64,000 nucleotides of DNA from Flavobacteriaceae bacterium Ga0077528 (GCA_001464475.1 LNDX01000001.1:496001-560000); one strand, 5' to 3'. Shown: positions 25,265 to 33,551, counted from the stretch's first letter. Translations and numbers: made by a program. Notes: generated by a model from the letters alone, not told the origin.

Positions 25265-25921
25265 TTGTTTTCTAAAATATTGGATTTGTTTTAACCTAAT
25301 TTCAGCTTCCTCTTTATTAAATTCTTGTTTTTTTAATTGTTCAATTAATTCATAGTTTTCAAAACGACAACGCTTAATTTTTGAACCCTTTTCAATTAAA
25401 TTAAATTCTCCGCAAGATTTACATTTTACAATATCATAACAATAATCAGGAATGTTTTCTTGTTTCTCAAGAATTATTGTGTTGAGTTCTGTTTTGCATT
25501 TTGTACATTGTTGGGATAATGTTTCTATGACTTTTTCAGAACTTTTGAAGAGTGAAGTAAACTTTATCAATTCATTCAATAAAGAACCGTAAAGCCAAGA
25601 GTTTAGTTCATTATTAAATTTTACATTAACTATTTTTGACAATTCTTCAAAATAATCACATATAAATTCTCTCTCTTCTGTGTCATATATTTTTTTGTCA
25701 AATTTTAATAAATAGTTTTTTAAAATTGACTTAATTACTTTAGGATTAAATTCTTTCTGAACTTCAATTATTAGTGATTTTGCACATTCATTGAAAATTG
25801 AATTCATTGTGTTACATAAATTATCATCACTTGGATTCAGTCCTCTTTTCAACCATTCAGAGTCAGAAAATTTATTTTTAGTGATGAAAAAATTCAGCTT
25901 TTCTACTAATTTTTCACCCAT
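25235..25921 (-). CDS. Unrecognised zinc-ribbon-containing protein (228 aa)
   Basis: Not recognised. The first 140 residues are helical and charged. Residues about 140-200 contain CTKC and, after 25-30 residues, CKSC (VKCKSCGEFNLIEKGSKIKR), a plausible treble-clef or zinc-ribbon pair, followed by a basic C-terminal helix. It is 5 bp downstream of a small membrane-protein gene and overlaps the convergent gene at its 3' end by 30 bp. Confidence 0.55.
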   Translation of the reverse strand: MGEKLVEKLNFFITKNKFSDSEWLKRGLNPSDDNLCNTMNSIFNECAKSLIIEVQKEFNPKVIKSILKNYLLKFDKKIYDTEEREFICDYFEELSKIVNVKFNNELNSWLYGSLLNELIKFTSLFKSSEKVIETLSQQCTKCKTELNTIILEKQENIPDYCYDIVKCKSCGEFNLIEKGSKIKRCRFENYELIEQLKKQEFNKEEAEIRLKQIQYFRKQLPNNQTIHK

Positions 25922-25926
25922 ATTAC

Positions 25927-26151
25927 CTATTTCTTTTCAATTTTCTCTCTTTTAACCTTCTCTTTCCAGCTAAAATATCCTAAAACGAAGATACCTATCA
26001 CAATATAAGAAACTGCTCTTATGTAGAAATTATTGTCAGATAGTTGTTGCGAAATAGTTTTTTCTTTAAGCTCAAATAAGGTCATGAAAATAACCATAAA
26101 AACACCCCAAAATCCACCCATTTTTAACTGATACTTCCAACGTTCGCTCAT
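25927..26151 (-). CDS. Small unrecognised membrane protein (74 aa)
   Basis: Two hydrophobic helices (about 10-27 and 45-60, WGVFMVIFMTLFE and AVSYIVIGIFVLGYFSW) and a highly basic tail (KEKVKREKIEKK). Its ATG lies 1 bp after the gpsA stop, so it is in the gpsA transcript. Confidence 0.55.
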   Translation of the reverse strand: MSERWKYQLKMGGFWGVFMVIFMTLFELKEKTISQQLSDNNFYIRAVSYIVIGIFVLGYFSWKEKVKREKIEKK

Positions 26152-26152
26152 C

Positions 26153-27148
26153 TTAATCTAATTTATCGGTTAGTTTTTTAAACGTACTTTTTGCATCTTT
26201 TCCTTCGTACAAGATTTCGTAAACCGCATCAATAATTGGCGTTTTAGCTTTGTATTCTTGGTTTAATTTGTAGGCACTTTTTACAGCATAATATCCTTCG
26301 GCAACCATACTCATTTCCATCATAGCCGATTTTACGGTGTAGCCTTTTCCAATCATGTTTCCGAACATTCTATTTCTTGAAAAAACAGAATATCCTGTAA
26401 CTAATAAATCGCCCAAATACGCCGAATTATTTATATTACGTTTCATTTTATGAACTTTTCGAATGAATTTCTTCATTTCACGAATTGCATTACTCATAAT
26501 TACTGATTGAAAATTGTCACCATAACCTAATCCATGAGCAATTCCTGCAGCAATAGCATAAATGTTTTTCAACATCGCAGCGTATTCAGTTCCAATAATG
26601 TCGTCAGAGATTTTAGTTTTAATGTAATTTCCTGCTAGAACTTTTGCAACAACTTTAGCTTTATTTGAATCACCACAAGCAATTGTTAAATAGGAAAGTC
26701 TTTCTAAAGCTACTTCTTCAGCGTGACATGGTCCAGTGATTACACCAATGTTTTCAAAAGGAATATCAAATTTTTTGTTGAAATGTTCGCCAACAATCAA
26801 AAAGGTTTCAGGAACAATTCCTTTGATGGCAGAGAAGATTACTTTGCCTTGTAAGCTAACAGTAAGTTTCTCTAATTCTGCGCTTAAAAAAGCCGATGGA
26901 ATAGCGAAAATGATATAATCTGCATATGCGACAGCTTCATTTATATCGGAAGTTAATCGCAATTTATTAGTATCAAATTCTACTGAACTTAAATAATTTG
27001 GATTGTGTTTTTGAGATTTTATATGATCAATTGCTGATTGATTTCTCATGTACCAAGCAATTTCGTCTAGATTGACGCACAACATTTTTGCAATTGCAGT
27101 AGCCCAACTTCCGCCACCAATCACTGCAAATTTTGGATATCGATTCAT
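26153..27148 (-). CDS. gpsA: NAD(P)H-dependent glycerol-3-phosphate dehydrogenase
   Basis: The 331-residue protein has a Rossmann GGGSWATAIAKML (about residues 11-23), the substrate-side GPCHAEEVALERLSYLTIA (about 138-156), and the catalytic Lys in AAMLKNIYAIAAGIAHGLGY (about 190-209). It makes sn-glycerol 3-phosphate for phospholipid synthesis in the cytosol. It heads a leftward operon with a small membrane protein and a zinc-ribbon protein. Confidence 0.96.
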   Translation of the reverse strand: MNRYPKFAVIGGGSWATAIAKMLCVNLDEIAWYMRNQSAIDHIKSQKHNPNYLSSVEFDTNKLRLTSDINEAVAYADYIIFAIPSAFLSAELEKLTVSLQGKVIFSAIKGIVPETFLIVGEHFNKKFDIPFENIGVITGPCHAEEVALERLSYLTIACGDSNKAKVVAKVLAGNYIKTKISDDIIGTEYAAMLKNIYAIAAGIAHGLGYGDNFQSVIMSNAIREMKKFIRKVHKMKRNINNSAYLGDLLVTGYSVFSRNRMFGNMIGKGYTVKSAMMEMSMVAEGYYAVKSAYKLNQEYKAKTPIIDAVYEILYEGKDAKSTFKKLTDKLD

Positions 27149-27370
27149 TATTAGTTTGTTTGATAATCCAAAAATACTGAAATTTATTTAAAGCAATGCG
27201 ATTGCGTTAGTTTAAGATTATTAAGGAAAGATATTGTTAAAAATTAATTTAACTTAAAATTATGATATTCAGTACAATAACAAGAAATAATGGTCGTTAT
27301 TACTATATATGATTTCTGTTAGGTGATTTCATAAGTTTAGTTAGTTAAAAATTTTGTTTTGGGGTTTGAG
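27149..27370. other. Intergenic region without a recognisable gene
   Basis: This stretch separates the gpsA start from the terminator of the leftward alcohol dehydrogenase gene. It is very AT-rich, with an imperfect palindrome around AATAATGGTCGTTATT (about 27286-27301) and TTAG/TTAGTTAG words near 27336-27346. I see no ORF, tRNA-like fold or clear TAnnTTTG box. Confidence 0.4.
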
Positions 27371-27404
27371 AAAGGCGTTCAGGAACTATATCTTGAACGC
27401 CTTT
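27371..27404 (-). terminator. Hairpin terminator after the iron alcohol dehydrogenase
   Basis: AAAGGCGTTCA (27371-27381) and TGAACGCCTTT (27394-27404) are a perfect 11-bp stem around a 12-nt loop. The T-tract is short on either strand; by position it ends the leftward gene at 27446. Confidence 0.75.
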
Positions 27405-27445
27405 TGAATTTTGGAATTTGGAATTTGTGTTTTGATTTTTTTAAA

Positions 27446-28612
27446 TCAGTAACTCATTTCCACAATTTCTCTAACTTTTTCTAAAGTGATGTTTTGTTTT
27501 TCACCCATAGCTTTCCAACCTCTTTCTTCAAAACGATTTACAATAAAATCTGCTGTTTTTTCGATGTTTTCTGCGTTTTCAGAGATTTTGGTTTTCATTC
27601 CCATGGTGTGGAAAAATTCAATAGTTTTTTCGATGGCTTTTTCAGCTTTTTCTTCTACAGAATTTCCTGTGATGTTCCAGACTCTTCCACCATATTGTGC
27701 TAGTTTGTCTTTTTTGGTTTCAAACATTACTTTATACAAGTTTGGACCAATAATCGCTAAAGTTCTTGCGTGATCAATTTCGTATAAAGCCGTTAATTCG
27801 TGACCAATCATGTGTGTTGCCCAATCACTCGGAACACCTTTTTGAATCAATCCGTTTAAAGCCATTGTTGCGCTCCAAACAAAGTTAGAAGCTAATTTAT
27901 AATCACTCGGATTTTCTACTACACTTGGTCCAACTTCGATTAAAGTTTTTAAAATACTTTCGGCAAATCTATCTTGCAATAAAGCATCGTGTTGGAATGT
28001 TAAATATTGTTCCATAACGTGAGTGAATGCATCAACAACACCATTTTGCAGTTGTCTTTTTGGTAAAGAAGTAATCACAGTTGGATCAACAATAGAGAAT
28101 TTTGGAAACAAAGCGCTTCCGCCAAGAGTTAGTTTTTCATGAGTTGCTTCAATGGTTACTACAGCGCCAGAATTCATTTCTGAACCTGTTGCAGGCAAGG
28201 TTAAAACTGTTCCAAATGGAATCACTTTAGACAAATCGGTAAACAGAATTCGTTTTCTTAAAATATCCGCTGCATCGCCTTCAAATTTGGAAGCTGCCGA
28301 AATGAATTTCACTCCATCAATAACGCTTCCACCACCAACAGCTAAAATAAAATCGATTTTTTGTTCGCGAACAATTTGAACGGCTTTCATCAAAGTTTCA
28401 AATCTTGGATTGGGTTCGATACCACCAAACTCAATGATTTCAAATTCTTTTAAAGCTGAGGTTACGGCTTCATGAACGCCATTTTTAAAGATACTTCCAC
28501 CACCATAAGCCAATAAAACTTTGGCGTCTTTTGGAACTAATGTAGCTATTTTTTCTGTTTGTCCTTTGCCAAAAACATAATTGACAGGATTGTATAATTC
28601 GAAATTGTTCAT
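27446..28612 (-). CDS. Iron-containing alcohol dehydrogenase, YqhD type
   Basis: The 388-residue protein has the group III dehydrogenase pattern: nucleotide-binding GGGSVIDGVKFISAA (about 94-108), LPATGSEMNSGAVVT (about 142-156), and metal ligands Asp and His in GVVDAFTHVMEQYL (about 193-206) with two further His in HMIGHELTALYEIDHARTLA (about 265-285). The sequence resembles E. coli YqhD, an NADPH-dependent aldehyde reductase important for aldehyde detoxification. It has its own -7 box (28632-28639) and terminator. Confidence 0.93.
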   Translation of the reverse strand: MNNFELYNPVNYVFGKGQTEKIATLVPKDAKVLLAYGGGSIFKNGVHEAVTSALKEFEIIEFGGIEPNPRFETLMKAVQIVREQKIDFILAVGGGSVIDGVKFISAASKFEGDAADILRKRILFTDLSKVIPFGTVLTLPATGSEMNSGAVVTIEATHEKLTLGGSALFPKFSIVDPTVITSLPKRQLQNGVVDAFTHVMEQYLTFQHDALLQDRFAESILKTLIEVGPSVVENPSDYKLASNFVWSATMALNGLIQKGVPSDWATHMIGHELTALYEIDHARTLAIIGPNLYKVMFETKKDKLAQYGGRVWNITGNSVEEKAEKAIEKTIEFFHTMGMKTKISENAENIEKTADFIVNRFEERGWKAMGEKQNITLEKVREIVEMSY

Positions 28613-28631
28613 TGTAAAAATATTTAGATTA

Positions 28632-28639
28632 CAAATCTA
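28632..28639 (-). promoter_or_regulatory. Predicted -7 box (TAGATTTG) for the alcohol dehydrogenase
   Basis: The minus strand TAGATTTG is an exact TAnnTTTG match 20 bp upstream of the ATG. Confidence 0.5.
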
Positions 28640-28692
28640 CGAAACGATTGAACGAACAAGTGGTAAAGGAATGTTAAGTTCTATTTATTATT

Positions 28693-29355
28693 TTAAACGG
28701 TTTCAGAATGAACCACTCGCTTTTCCGATAATAGTTTTTCTACAAATTTTTTGTAAGTTGGCGTATCTTTATATTCATCATCAATAATTTTTAAATAACT
28801 TCTTTGAAAAGGAATTCTTTCTTTGCTAATAATATTCAATAAGGTAACTTTTAAATCGTAAGTGTTTCTATCAGAATAAATTTGGAAATTAATTGCAATT
28901 AATTGATTATCATAATCAAAACTTAGTTTGTTATTGATTCCTTGATAATAATAAGGTCCATATTTTGAGTAATTAGTTCTTTGACCATAATAATCAGTTA
29001 TTTTAATCTTGAAATCTTGAATTTTCGATAAATCATAGATTTTATTGTCAATAGTAATCTCGTTTTCATCAATAATCAATTTGCCTTTTAATTCGCCATT
29101 TAAGTTTTCAAATTCTTGAAAGCGAATAAAAAAACTAGAAAAGAAACTAATTGCAAAAATAAAACCAACTATTTGATTAATAAATGTATGGTCATTTATA
29201 TAATATTTCATTTCACTTGAATTCCATTTTTCATCTACAAAAAATATCGATAAATAAATTAAAACCCCAAGTAATGAACCCCAATTTAATTTTTCTGATA
29301 AAGTTAAATTTAAAAAGGGTTTCTTTTTTGGAATGAATATTTCTCCTCGAAACAT
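28693..29355 (-). CDS. Unrecognised membrane protein (220 aa)
   Basis: Two transmembrane helices near the N-terminus (about 24-39 WGSLLGVLIYLSIFF and 60-78 INQIVGFIFAISFFSSFFI) precede a soluble beta-rich domain of about 130 residues. This topology recalls PH-like or DUF-type regulatory membrane proteins, but I cannot assign it. It starts 4 bp after the nadD stop in the same direction, so it is in the nadD transcript. Confidence 0.6.
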   Translation of the reverse strand: MFRGEIFIPKKKPFLNLTLSEKLNWGSLLGVLIYLSIFFVDEKWNSSEMKYYINDHTFINQIVGFIFAISFFSSFFIRFQEFENLNGELKGKLIIDENEITIDNKIYDLSKIQDFKIKITDYYGQRTNYSKYGPYYYQGINNKLSFDYDNQLIAINFQIYSDRNTYDLKVTLLNIISKERIPFQRSYLKIIDDEYKDTPTYKKFVEKLLSEKRVVHSETV

Positions 29356-29359
29356 GATT

Positions 29360-29941
29360 TTACTTCCTATAAAAATTATTATGATCTACATATTCCCAAA
29401 CTTTTTCAGGCAATAACGGACGAATATTTTTTTTGTTTTTGATGCTTTCGCGAATAAAAGTTGAAGAAAGTTCGATAACAGGCGCACCAACTCGATGAAT
29501 TTTAGAATGATTTACAAATTGTTCATCAATTTCACCTGAATTCAATCTTGGATAGACATAAATCTCGTGATTTTCTAAAATGTATTCGTAGTTTTTCCAT
29601 TTGTGAAGCGAATTCAAATTGTCTTCGCCCATAATCAAACAAAACTCGTGTTGCGGAAATTTATCTTTTAAATGCGCTAAAGTATTTACTGTATAATTAG
29701 GCTGAGGTAATTTGAATTCAATATCCGAAGCTTTGATTTTAGGATAATCGTCGGTTGCTAAATTTACCAAATGCAATCGTTGGTAATCATCCAATAAGGT
29801 ATTCTTTTCTTTGTGTGGATTATGTGGCGTGACAACCATCCAAATTTGGTCCAAATCGGAATGTTCTGCCATGTGATTGGCAATAATCATGTGCCCAACG
29901 TGAATTGGGTTAAAGGTTCCGAAATATAATCCTATTTTCAT
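29360..29941 (-). CDS. nadD: Nicotinate-nucleotide adenylyltransferase
   Basis: The 193-residue protein has the nucleotidyltransferase motif GLYFGTFNPIHVGH (residues 4-17, with HVGH) and the C-terminal SSTFIRESIKNKKNIRPLLP (ISSTxxR-like). It adenylates nicotinate mononucleotide in NAD synthesis. It is downstream of gmk, separated from it by a 450-bp insert that carries the four-helix-bundle gene between inverted repeats. Confidence 0.95.
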   Translation of the reverse strand: MKIGLYFGTFNPIHVGHMIIANHMAEHSDLDQIWMVVTPHNPHKEKNTLLDDYQRLHLVNLATDDYPKIKASDIEFKLPQPNYTVNTLAHLKDKFPQHEFCLIMGEDNLNSLHKWKNYEYILENHEIYVYPRLNSGEIDEQFVNHSKIHRVGAPVIELSSTFIRESIKNKKNIRPLLPEKVWEYVDHNNFYRK

Positions 29942-29954
29942 GATTTTAGTGATT

Positions 29955-29978
29955 AGTAAATAGTGAAAAGTGATTAGT
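29955..29978. repeat. Left inverted repeat flanking the four-helix-bundle gene
   Basis: This 24-nt element (AGTAAATAGTGAAAAG then TGATTAGT) is, in reverse complement, 23 of 24 identical to 30373-30396 on the other side of the gene. Confidence 0.9.
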
Positions 29979-29993
29979 CGAATGCTTTATCTA

Positions 29994-30359
29994 CTAGTTT
30001 TTGAGTGTTTTAGAAAAAGCGTTAATCATTTTTGATTCTTCTGTAATTAATGATAAAACTTCATTATATGAATCAAAATCTGATATAAACTCAAGTTCTT
30101 TAGCAATAATTAGTTGTGTTTCTAATTCATTTAAAGAACCTCTTGAAATATCAAGAAAATGACTTAATGATTTATCTGTATTTCTACCGTAACCTTCACT
30201 AATATTAGAAGGAATAGATACTGCGGCTCTTTTAATTTGAGAAGTTAAAGCATATAACTCTTCTTGAGGAAAAGATTTAACTAATTTATAAACTTTTACT
30301 ACTAAAACAATACCTTTCTGCCAAATATGCAAGTCTTTATAAGAATTTATGCTTCCCAT
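29994..30359 (-). CDS. Four-helix-bundle protein (23S rRNA intervening-sequence / S23 family)
   Basis: The 121-residue protein has the family hallmarks YKDLHIWQKGIVLVVKVYKL, FPQEELYALTSQIKRAAVSI, PSNISEGYGRNTDKSLSHFL and SRGSLNELETQLIIAKEL. Homologues are encoded in intervening sequences of some 23S rRNA genes and as stand-alone genes scattered in Bacteroidetes genomes; some relatives are accessory proteins of diversity-generating retroelements. Here there is no rRNA or reverse transcriptase. The gene lies alone between gmk and nadD with near-identical 24-nt inverted repeats on either side. Function is unknown. Confidence 0.9.
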   Translation of the reverse strand: MGSINSYKDLHIWQKGIVLVVKVYKLVKSFPQEELYALTSQIKRAAVSIPSNISEGYGRNTDKSLSHFLDISRGSLNELETQLIIAKELEFISDFDSYNEVLSLITEESKMINAFSKTLKN

Positions 30360-30372
30360 CTTATTGCTATTT

Positions 30373-30396
30373 ACTAATTACTTTTCACTATTTACT
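30373..30396. repeat. Right inverted repeat flanking the four-helix-bundle gene
   Basis: The reverse complement of the left repeat at 29955-29978 with one difference. Its outer end overlaps the gmk stop codon (30392-30394). Confidence 0.9.
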
Positions 30397-30967
30397 CTAA
30401 AGAAATAAAACTTTTTACTAGTTCATAAGCTTCAGCTTTGGCTACATCCAAATCATAATTTTTAATGATTTTGTCAAATTGTGGTGCGGTTGCTAATTCA
30501 ACGTGTGCTTTTGCGATGCGCATATTTATTTTTTCGTCGCTTTCTGTGGAACGCTGTTTTAATCTTCGTTTTAGTTCGTCTACACTTGGTGGTTTTACAA
30601 AAACTGCTAATGTTTCTTGAGGAAATTTCGATTTAATTCGCAATCCACCTGAAACATCAATGTCGAAAATTACATTTTTGCCTTTTGCCCAAATGCGTTC
30701 AACTTCACTTTTTAAGGTTCCGTAATAGTTGTTGGTATAAACCTCTTCCCATTCCACAAACTCTTCGGCTTTGATGTGTTTTTTAAATTCTTCCCAACTG
30801 ATGAAATAATAATCTTTCCCATCTACTTCTTGACCTCTAGGTTCACGTGTTGCACAAGATATTGAAAACTCTAAATTCAAATCTTCTTGAGCTAGTAAAT
30901 GCCTTACTATAGTGGTTTTTCCCGAACCAGATGGCGCTGAGAATACTAATAATTTTCCTTTGTTCAT
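30392..30967 (-). CDS. gmk: Guanylate kinase
   Basis: The 191-residue protein has a P-loop FSAPSGSGKTTIVRHLL (residues 9-25), GMP-binding SCATREPRGQEVDGKDYYF (about 38-56) and EWEEVYTNNYYGTL (about 72-85). It converts GMP to GDP with ATP. Its stop codon lies inside the right inverted repeat of the four-helix-bundle insert. The gap to the upstream yicC gene is a pyrimidine array. Confidence 0.96.
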   Translation of the reverse strand: MNKGKLLVFSAPSGSGKTTIVRHLLAQEDLNLEFSISCATREPRGQEVDGKDYYFISWEEFKKHIKAEEFVEWEEVYTNNYYGTLKSEVERIWAKGKNVIFDIDVSGGLRIKSKFPQETLAVFVKPPSVDELKRRLKQRSTESDEKINMRIAKAHVELATAPQFDKIIKNYDLDVAKAEAYELVKSFISLE

Positions 30968-30981
30968 TCTTAGTTGTGTTG

Positions 30982-31011
30982 TCTATTCTCTTTATTCTAT
31001 TCTCTATTTTC
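30982..31011. repeat. Pyrimidine array TCTATTCTC / TCTATTTTCT
   Basis: TCTATTCTCTTTATTCTATT and TCTCTATTTTCT fill the gap between gmk and the leftward yicC-like gene. It shares its words with the arrays at 22744, 49961 and 51871. Confidence 0.8.
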
Positions 31012-31872
31012 TTAAAGAACATTCAAAACTTGCTCTTTAATCTTCTCCAATTCGTCTTTCATCATCACTACCAATTTCTGCATTTCTGAATGGTTTGATT
31101 TTGAACCCATGGTATTGATTTCTCTACCCATTTCTTGCGTGATGAAACCTAGCTTTCTTCCGTTAGCTTCTGTTCCTGCAAGAGTTTCTATGAAATAATT
31201 TAGATGATTTTCTAAACGAACTTTCTCTTCTGTAATATCATATTTTTCTAAATAAAAAATTAATTCTTGTTCGAAACGATTTTCATCAACATTCACTTGA
31301 AGTTCATCAAGAGCAGTTCTCAATCTTGTTTTTACAGTTTCAACACGCTCAGCATCATAAGCAACAGCATCGTTCATTAATTTCATAATGTTGGCAATGC
31401 GATGTAAAAATTCTTTTTCTAATGAAACGCCTTCGTCTTTTCTGAAATTCGCGATATTTTCAAGTGCTTCATCAATGACTTTTTGAATTTCTTTCCATTC
31501 GTTTTCGTCAATTTCGTCGCGTTCTGTTTTTAATGCATCAGGCATTCTTACAGCCATTTTCATCAATTCAGTTTCATCGGCATTTGGAATTACTGCTTTC
31601 ATTTGATTGATGTAGCCTTTTACAATAGGCACATTAATTTTAGAAGATGTTTCTTCGCCAGTAACTTCGATGTATAGAGAAAAATCAATTTTTCCACGTT
31701 CTAATCGTTGCGAAATTTGATTACGTAAACCCAATTCCATTTCGCGGTAAACCGATGGCATTCTTGTATTCAAATCTAAACCTTTACTGTTTAGTGATTT
31801 TAATTCTACTGTAATTTTTTTGGTTGGTAATTGCAAAGATGCTTTCCCAAAACCAGTCATTGATTGTATCAT
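31012..31872 (-). CDS. YicC family endoribonuclease-like protein
   Basis: The 286-residue protein begins MIQSMTGFGKASLQLPTKKI, the YicC N-terminus, and ends with the DUF1732 domain (about 205-286; NHLNYFIETLAGTEANGRKL, GFITQEMGREINTMGSKSNH). YicC members are reported metal-dependent endoribonucleases. The yicC-gmk order is common in bacteria, and here gmk follows 44 bp downstream. A -7 box lies at 31892-31899. Confidence 0.93.
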   Translation of the reverse strand: MIQSMTGFGKASLQLPTKKITVELKSLNSKGLDLNTRMPSVYREMELGLRNQISQRLERGKIDFSLYIEVTGEETSSKINVPIVKGYINQMKAVIPNADETELMKMAVRMPDALKTERDEIDENEWKEIQKVIDEALENIANFRKDEGVSLEKEFLHRIANIMKLMNDAVAYDAERVETVKTRLRTALDELQVNVDENRFEQELIFYLEKYDITEEKVRLENHLNYFIETLAGTEANGRKLGFITQEMGREINTMGSKSNHSEMQKLVVMMKDELEKIKEQVLNVL

Positions 31873-31891
31873 TCTTATGTTTTATAGACTT

Positions 31892-31899
31892 CAAATATA
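31892..31899 (-). promoter_or_regulatory. Predicted -7 box (TATATTTG) for yicC-gmk
   Basis: Exact TAnnTTTG on the minus strand, 20 bp upstream of the yicC-like ATG. Confidence 0.5.
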
Positions 31900-31917
31900 T
31901 GAAATAGTGTTGATTAT

Positions 31918-31943
31918 TCAGTCACAGTTTTCAGTCATAGTTT
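31918..31943. repeat. 13-nt tandem, TCAGTCACAGTTT / TCAGTCATAGTTT
   Basis: Two 13-nt units differing at one base, between the yicC promoter and the stop of the upstream leftward gene at 31956. Word content matches the arrays at 11371 and 13493. Confidence 0.85.
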
Positions 31944-31955
31944 ATTGCAATAAAT

Positions 31956-32267
31956 TCAATTTTTAAATTCCCAATACTTTCTTACAATATCTTCATTTGT
32001 GATGAATAAAGTATCTTTAGAAATTTTGATTTTTCCTTTAAAGGTATAGTCATCGTAGAAAATGAATAAAGAGTCTTTTTTCAATTTGTATTTGAATTCT
32101 TTTAATGAATCGATATAAAAAATGGTGCTTTTATTGATTTCAAAAGTTGCATTCTCACTGCTACCGTCAGTCCAAATTCCAATTATTGATTTATTGTTTT
32201 GTAAAAAGTTAAAAGATGATAACAATAAAATTGTTGATGTAAGAATTAATAAAATATTCACTTTCAT
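31956..32267 (-). CDS. Small exported hypothetical protein (103 aa)
   Basis: A signal-like N-terminus (MKVNILLILTSTILLLSSFNF) is followed by IIGIWTDGSSENATFEINKS and repeated beta-strand pairs (YKLKKDSLFIFYDDYTFKGK, IKISKDTLFITNE), the pattern of small lipocalin-like or META-like exported proteins. Function not assigned. It starts 7 bp after the stop of the DMT transporter gene. Confidence 0.6.
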   Translation of the reverse strand: MKVNILLILTSTILLLSSFNFLQNNKSIIGIWTDGSSENATFEINKSTIFYIDSLKEFKYKLKKDSLFIFYDDYTFKGKIKISKDTLFITNEDIVRKYWEFKN

Positions 32268-32274
32268 TTCAAAA

Positions 32275-33153
32275 TCACTTTTTCTGTGTTACCAAATAAA
32301 CTCCTGCAAATATTAAAACCGCCGAAAGTAATTTTACCAAACTTAATTCATCTTTTCCTAAACCAACAGCGAATATTGTTGCAAAAAGTGGTTGTAAATA
32401 AATGAAAACGGCAACAGTTGTTGGTTTTAACTCACGCATCGAAACCAAATTTAATAAATAGGTTAGAAAAGTTGAAAAGACTACTACAAATCCAATTTTC
32501 CAATAAATATCTGTTGGAATTGTTGTCCAGTTTATCGCATGAAATTCGCTCCAGCCAAATGGTAAAACCATAATAAATCCAAAGGTGTAAATCCATTTTA
32601 CGAAAGTAAACGCATTGTATTTATCCATAAGTTTTTTAACCAAAATCAAGTAAAAACCATAAGAAATAGCATTTATGAAGACTAATAAATTTCCTAAAGT
32701 GGCATTTGGAGCATTAACCATCGATTTTCCGTAAAGAATCAAAGTTATTGTTCCTGCTAATCCTAAAATTATTCCAAATATTTTGCGCTTTTGCATTCGT
32801 TCTTTCATAATAATTGCCGAAAGAATTAAGACTATCATTGGTGTTGTAACCATTAAAACCGCACCCATTATTGGTGAAGTATAACTTAGCCCTTTGAAAA
32901 ACGTAAGCATATTCAAAGCTACGCCAAACAAAGCAGCAGCAGCAATTCGAGGGAAATCTTCTAAAGCAATTTTTTCTTTTGGTCCAAAAAAAGAAACCAA
33001 CCAAAATAATAATACCGAACCGCCAACGCGCATCGTGATAAATCCGAATGGCTCGACATATTTTGGCATTACATCTTTAGCAATAGTAAAGGTTACACCA
33101 TAAATTATGGAAACTAATGTTGCGGCAAATAACGCCCAAGTTCTTTTAGACAT
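32275..33153 (-). CDS. EamA/DMT-family transporter
   Basis: The 292-residue protein has ten predicted transmembrane helices in two EamA repeats (MSKRTWALFAATLVSIIYGV to about 140; GNLLVFINAISYGFYLILVK to the end). Length and topology fit drug/metabolite transporters. Substrate and direction cannot be read. Its ATG overlaps the end of the upstream ArsC-like gene by 8 bp. Confidence 0.9.
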   Translation of the reverse strand: MSKRTWALFAATLVSIIYGVTFTIAKDVMPKYVEPFGFITMRVGGSVLLFWLVSFFGPKEKIALEDFPRIAAAALFGVALNMLTFFKGLSYTSPIMGAVLMVTTPMIVLILSAIIMKERMQKRKIFGIILGLAGTITLILYGKSMVNAPNATLGNLLVFINAISYGFYLILVKKLMDKYNAFTFVKWIYTFGFIMVLPFGWSEFHAINWTTIPTDIYWKIGFVVVFSTFLTYLLNLVSMRELKPTTVAVFIYLQPLFATIFAVGLGKDELSLVKLLSAVLIFAGVYLVTQKK

Positions 33154-33505
33154 TTTCTAATGCTTTCATTACTTGCAACATATTTTGTTGTGTGTTTCCG
33201 ATGTAAATTTTGTCTTGAATTATAAAAACAGGACGACTTATAAAGGTGTAATGTTCTAAAATATACTTGCGATAATCGTCTTCTGTTAAGTTTTTATTCT
33301 TCAAATCTAATGACTTGTATAACTGCGCTTTTTTGCTGAACAATGCTTCATAACTTCCAGAAAGCGAACGCATATATTCTAGTTCTTCAATTGTAATTGG
33401 ATCTTGTTTTATGTCATGATATTTCAAATTTGCACTTTTAGGCAACGATTTTATAATTTTTCTACACGTATCGCAACTCGCTAAATAGTATATGGTATCA
33501 GTCAT
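33146..33505 (-). CDS. ArsC/Spx-like thioredoxin-fold protein
   Basis: I choose the ATG at 33503-33505 (119 residues) because MTDTIYYLASCDTCRKIIKS puts the CxxC motif at the family position; the upstream in-frame ATG adds six residues. The fold includes LKYHDIKQDPITIEELEYM and SRPVFIIQDKIYIG, as in ArsC/YffB proteins. A true arsenate reductase role is uncertain because neighbours are a DMT transporter rather than ars genes. Confidence 0.8.
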   Translation of the reverse strand: MTDTIYYLASCDTCRKIIKSLPKSANLKYHDIKQDPITIEELEYMRSLSGSYEALFSKKAQLYKSLDLKNKNLTEDDYRKYILEHYTFISRPVFIIQDKIYIGNTQQNMLQVMKALENV

Positions 33506-33551
33506 AATTTTTTCTTTTTGCAAAGAAAATTCATTTGAAACTTATAATCTG

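Noticed and set aside
27149..27445. Small RNA in the gpsA/alcohol dehydrogenase gap
   Set aside because: A hairpin exists at 27371-27404 but no TAnnTTTG box is found at a sensible distance; it is better explained as the terminator of the leftward gene.
27486..27773. Rightward 95-codon frame within the alcohol dehydrogenase gene
   Set aside because: Antisense shadow without supporting signals.
29994..30359. Diversity-generating retroelement accessory (Avd) role for the four-helix-bundle gene
   Set aside because: No reverse transcriptase, template repeat or variable repeat lies nearby.
33146..33505. Arsenic resistance locus
   Set aside because: Only an ArsC/Spx-like thioredoxin-fold protein is present, beside a generic DMT transporter; no arsR, arsB or acr3.
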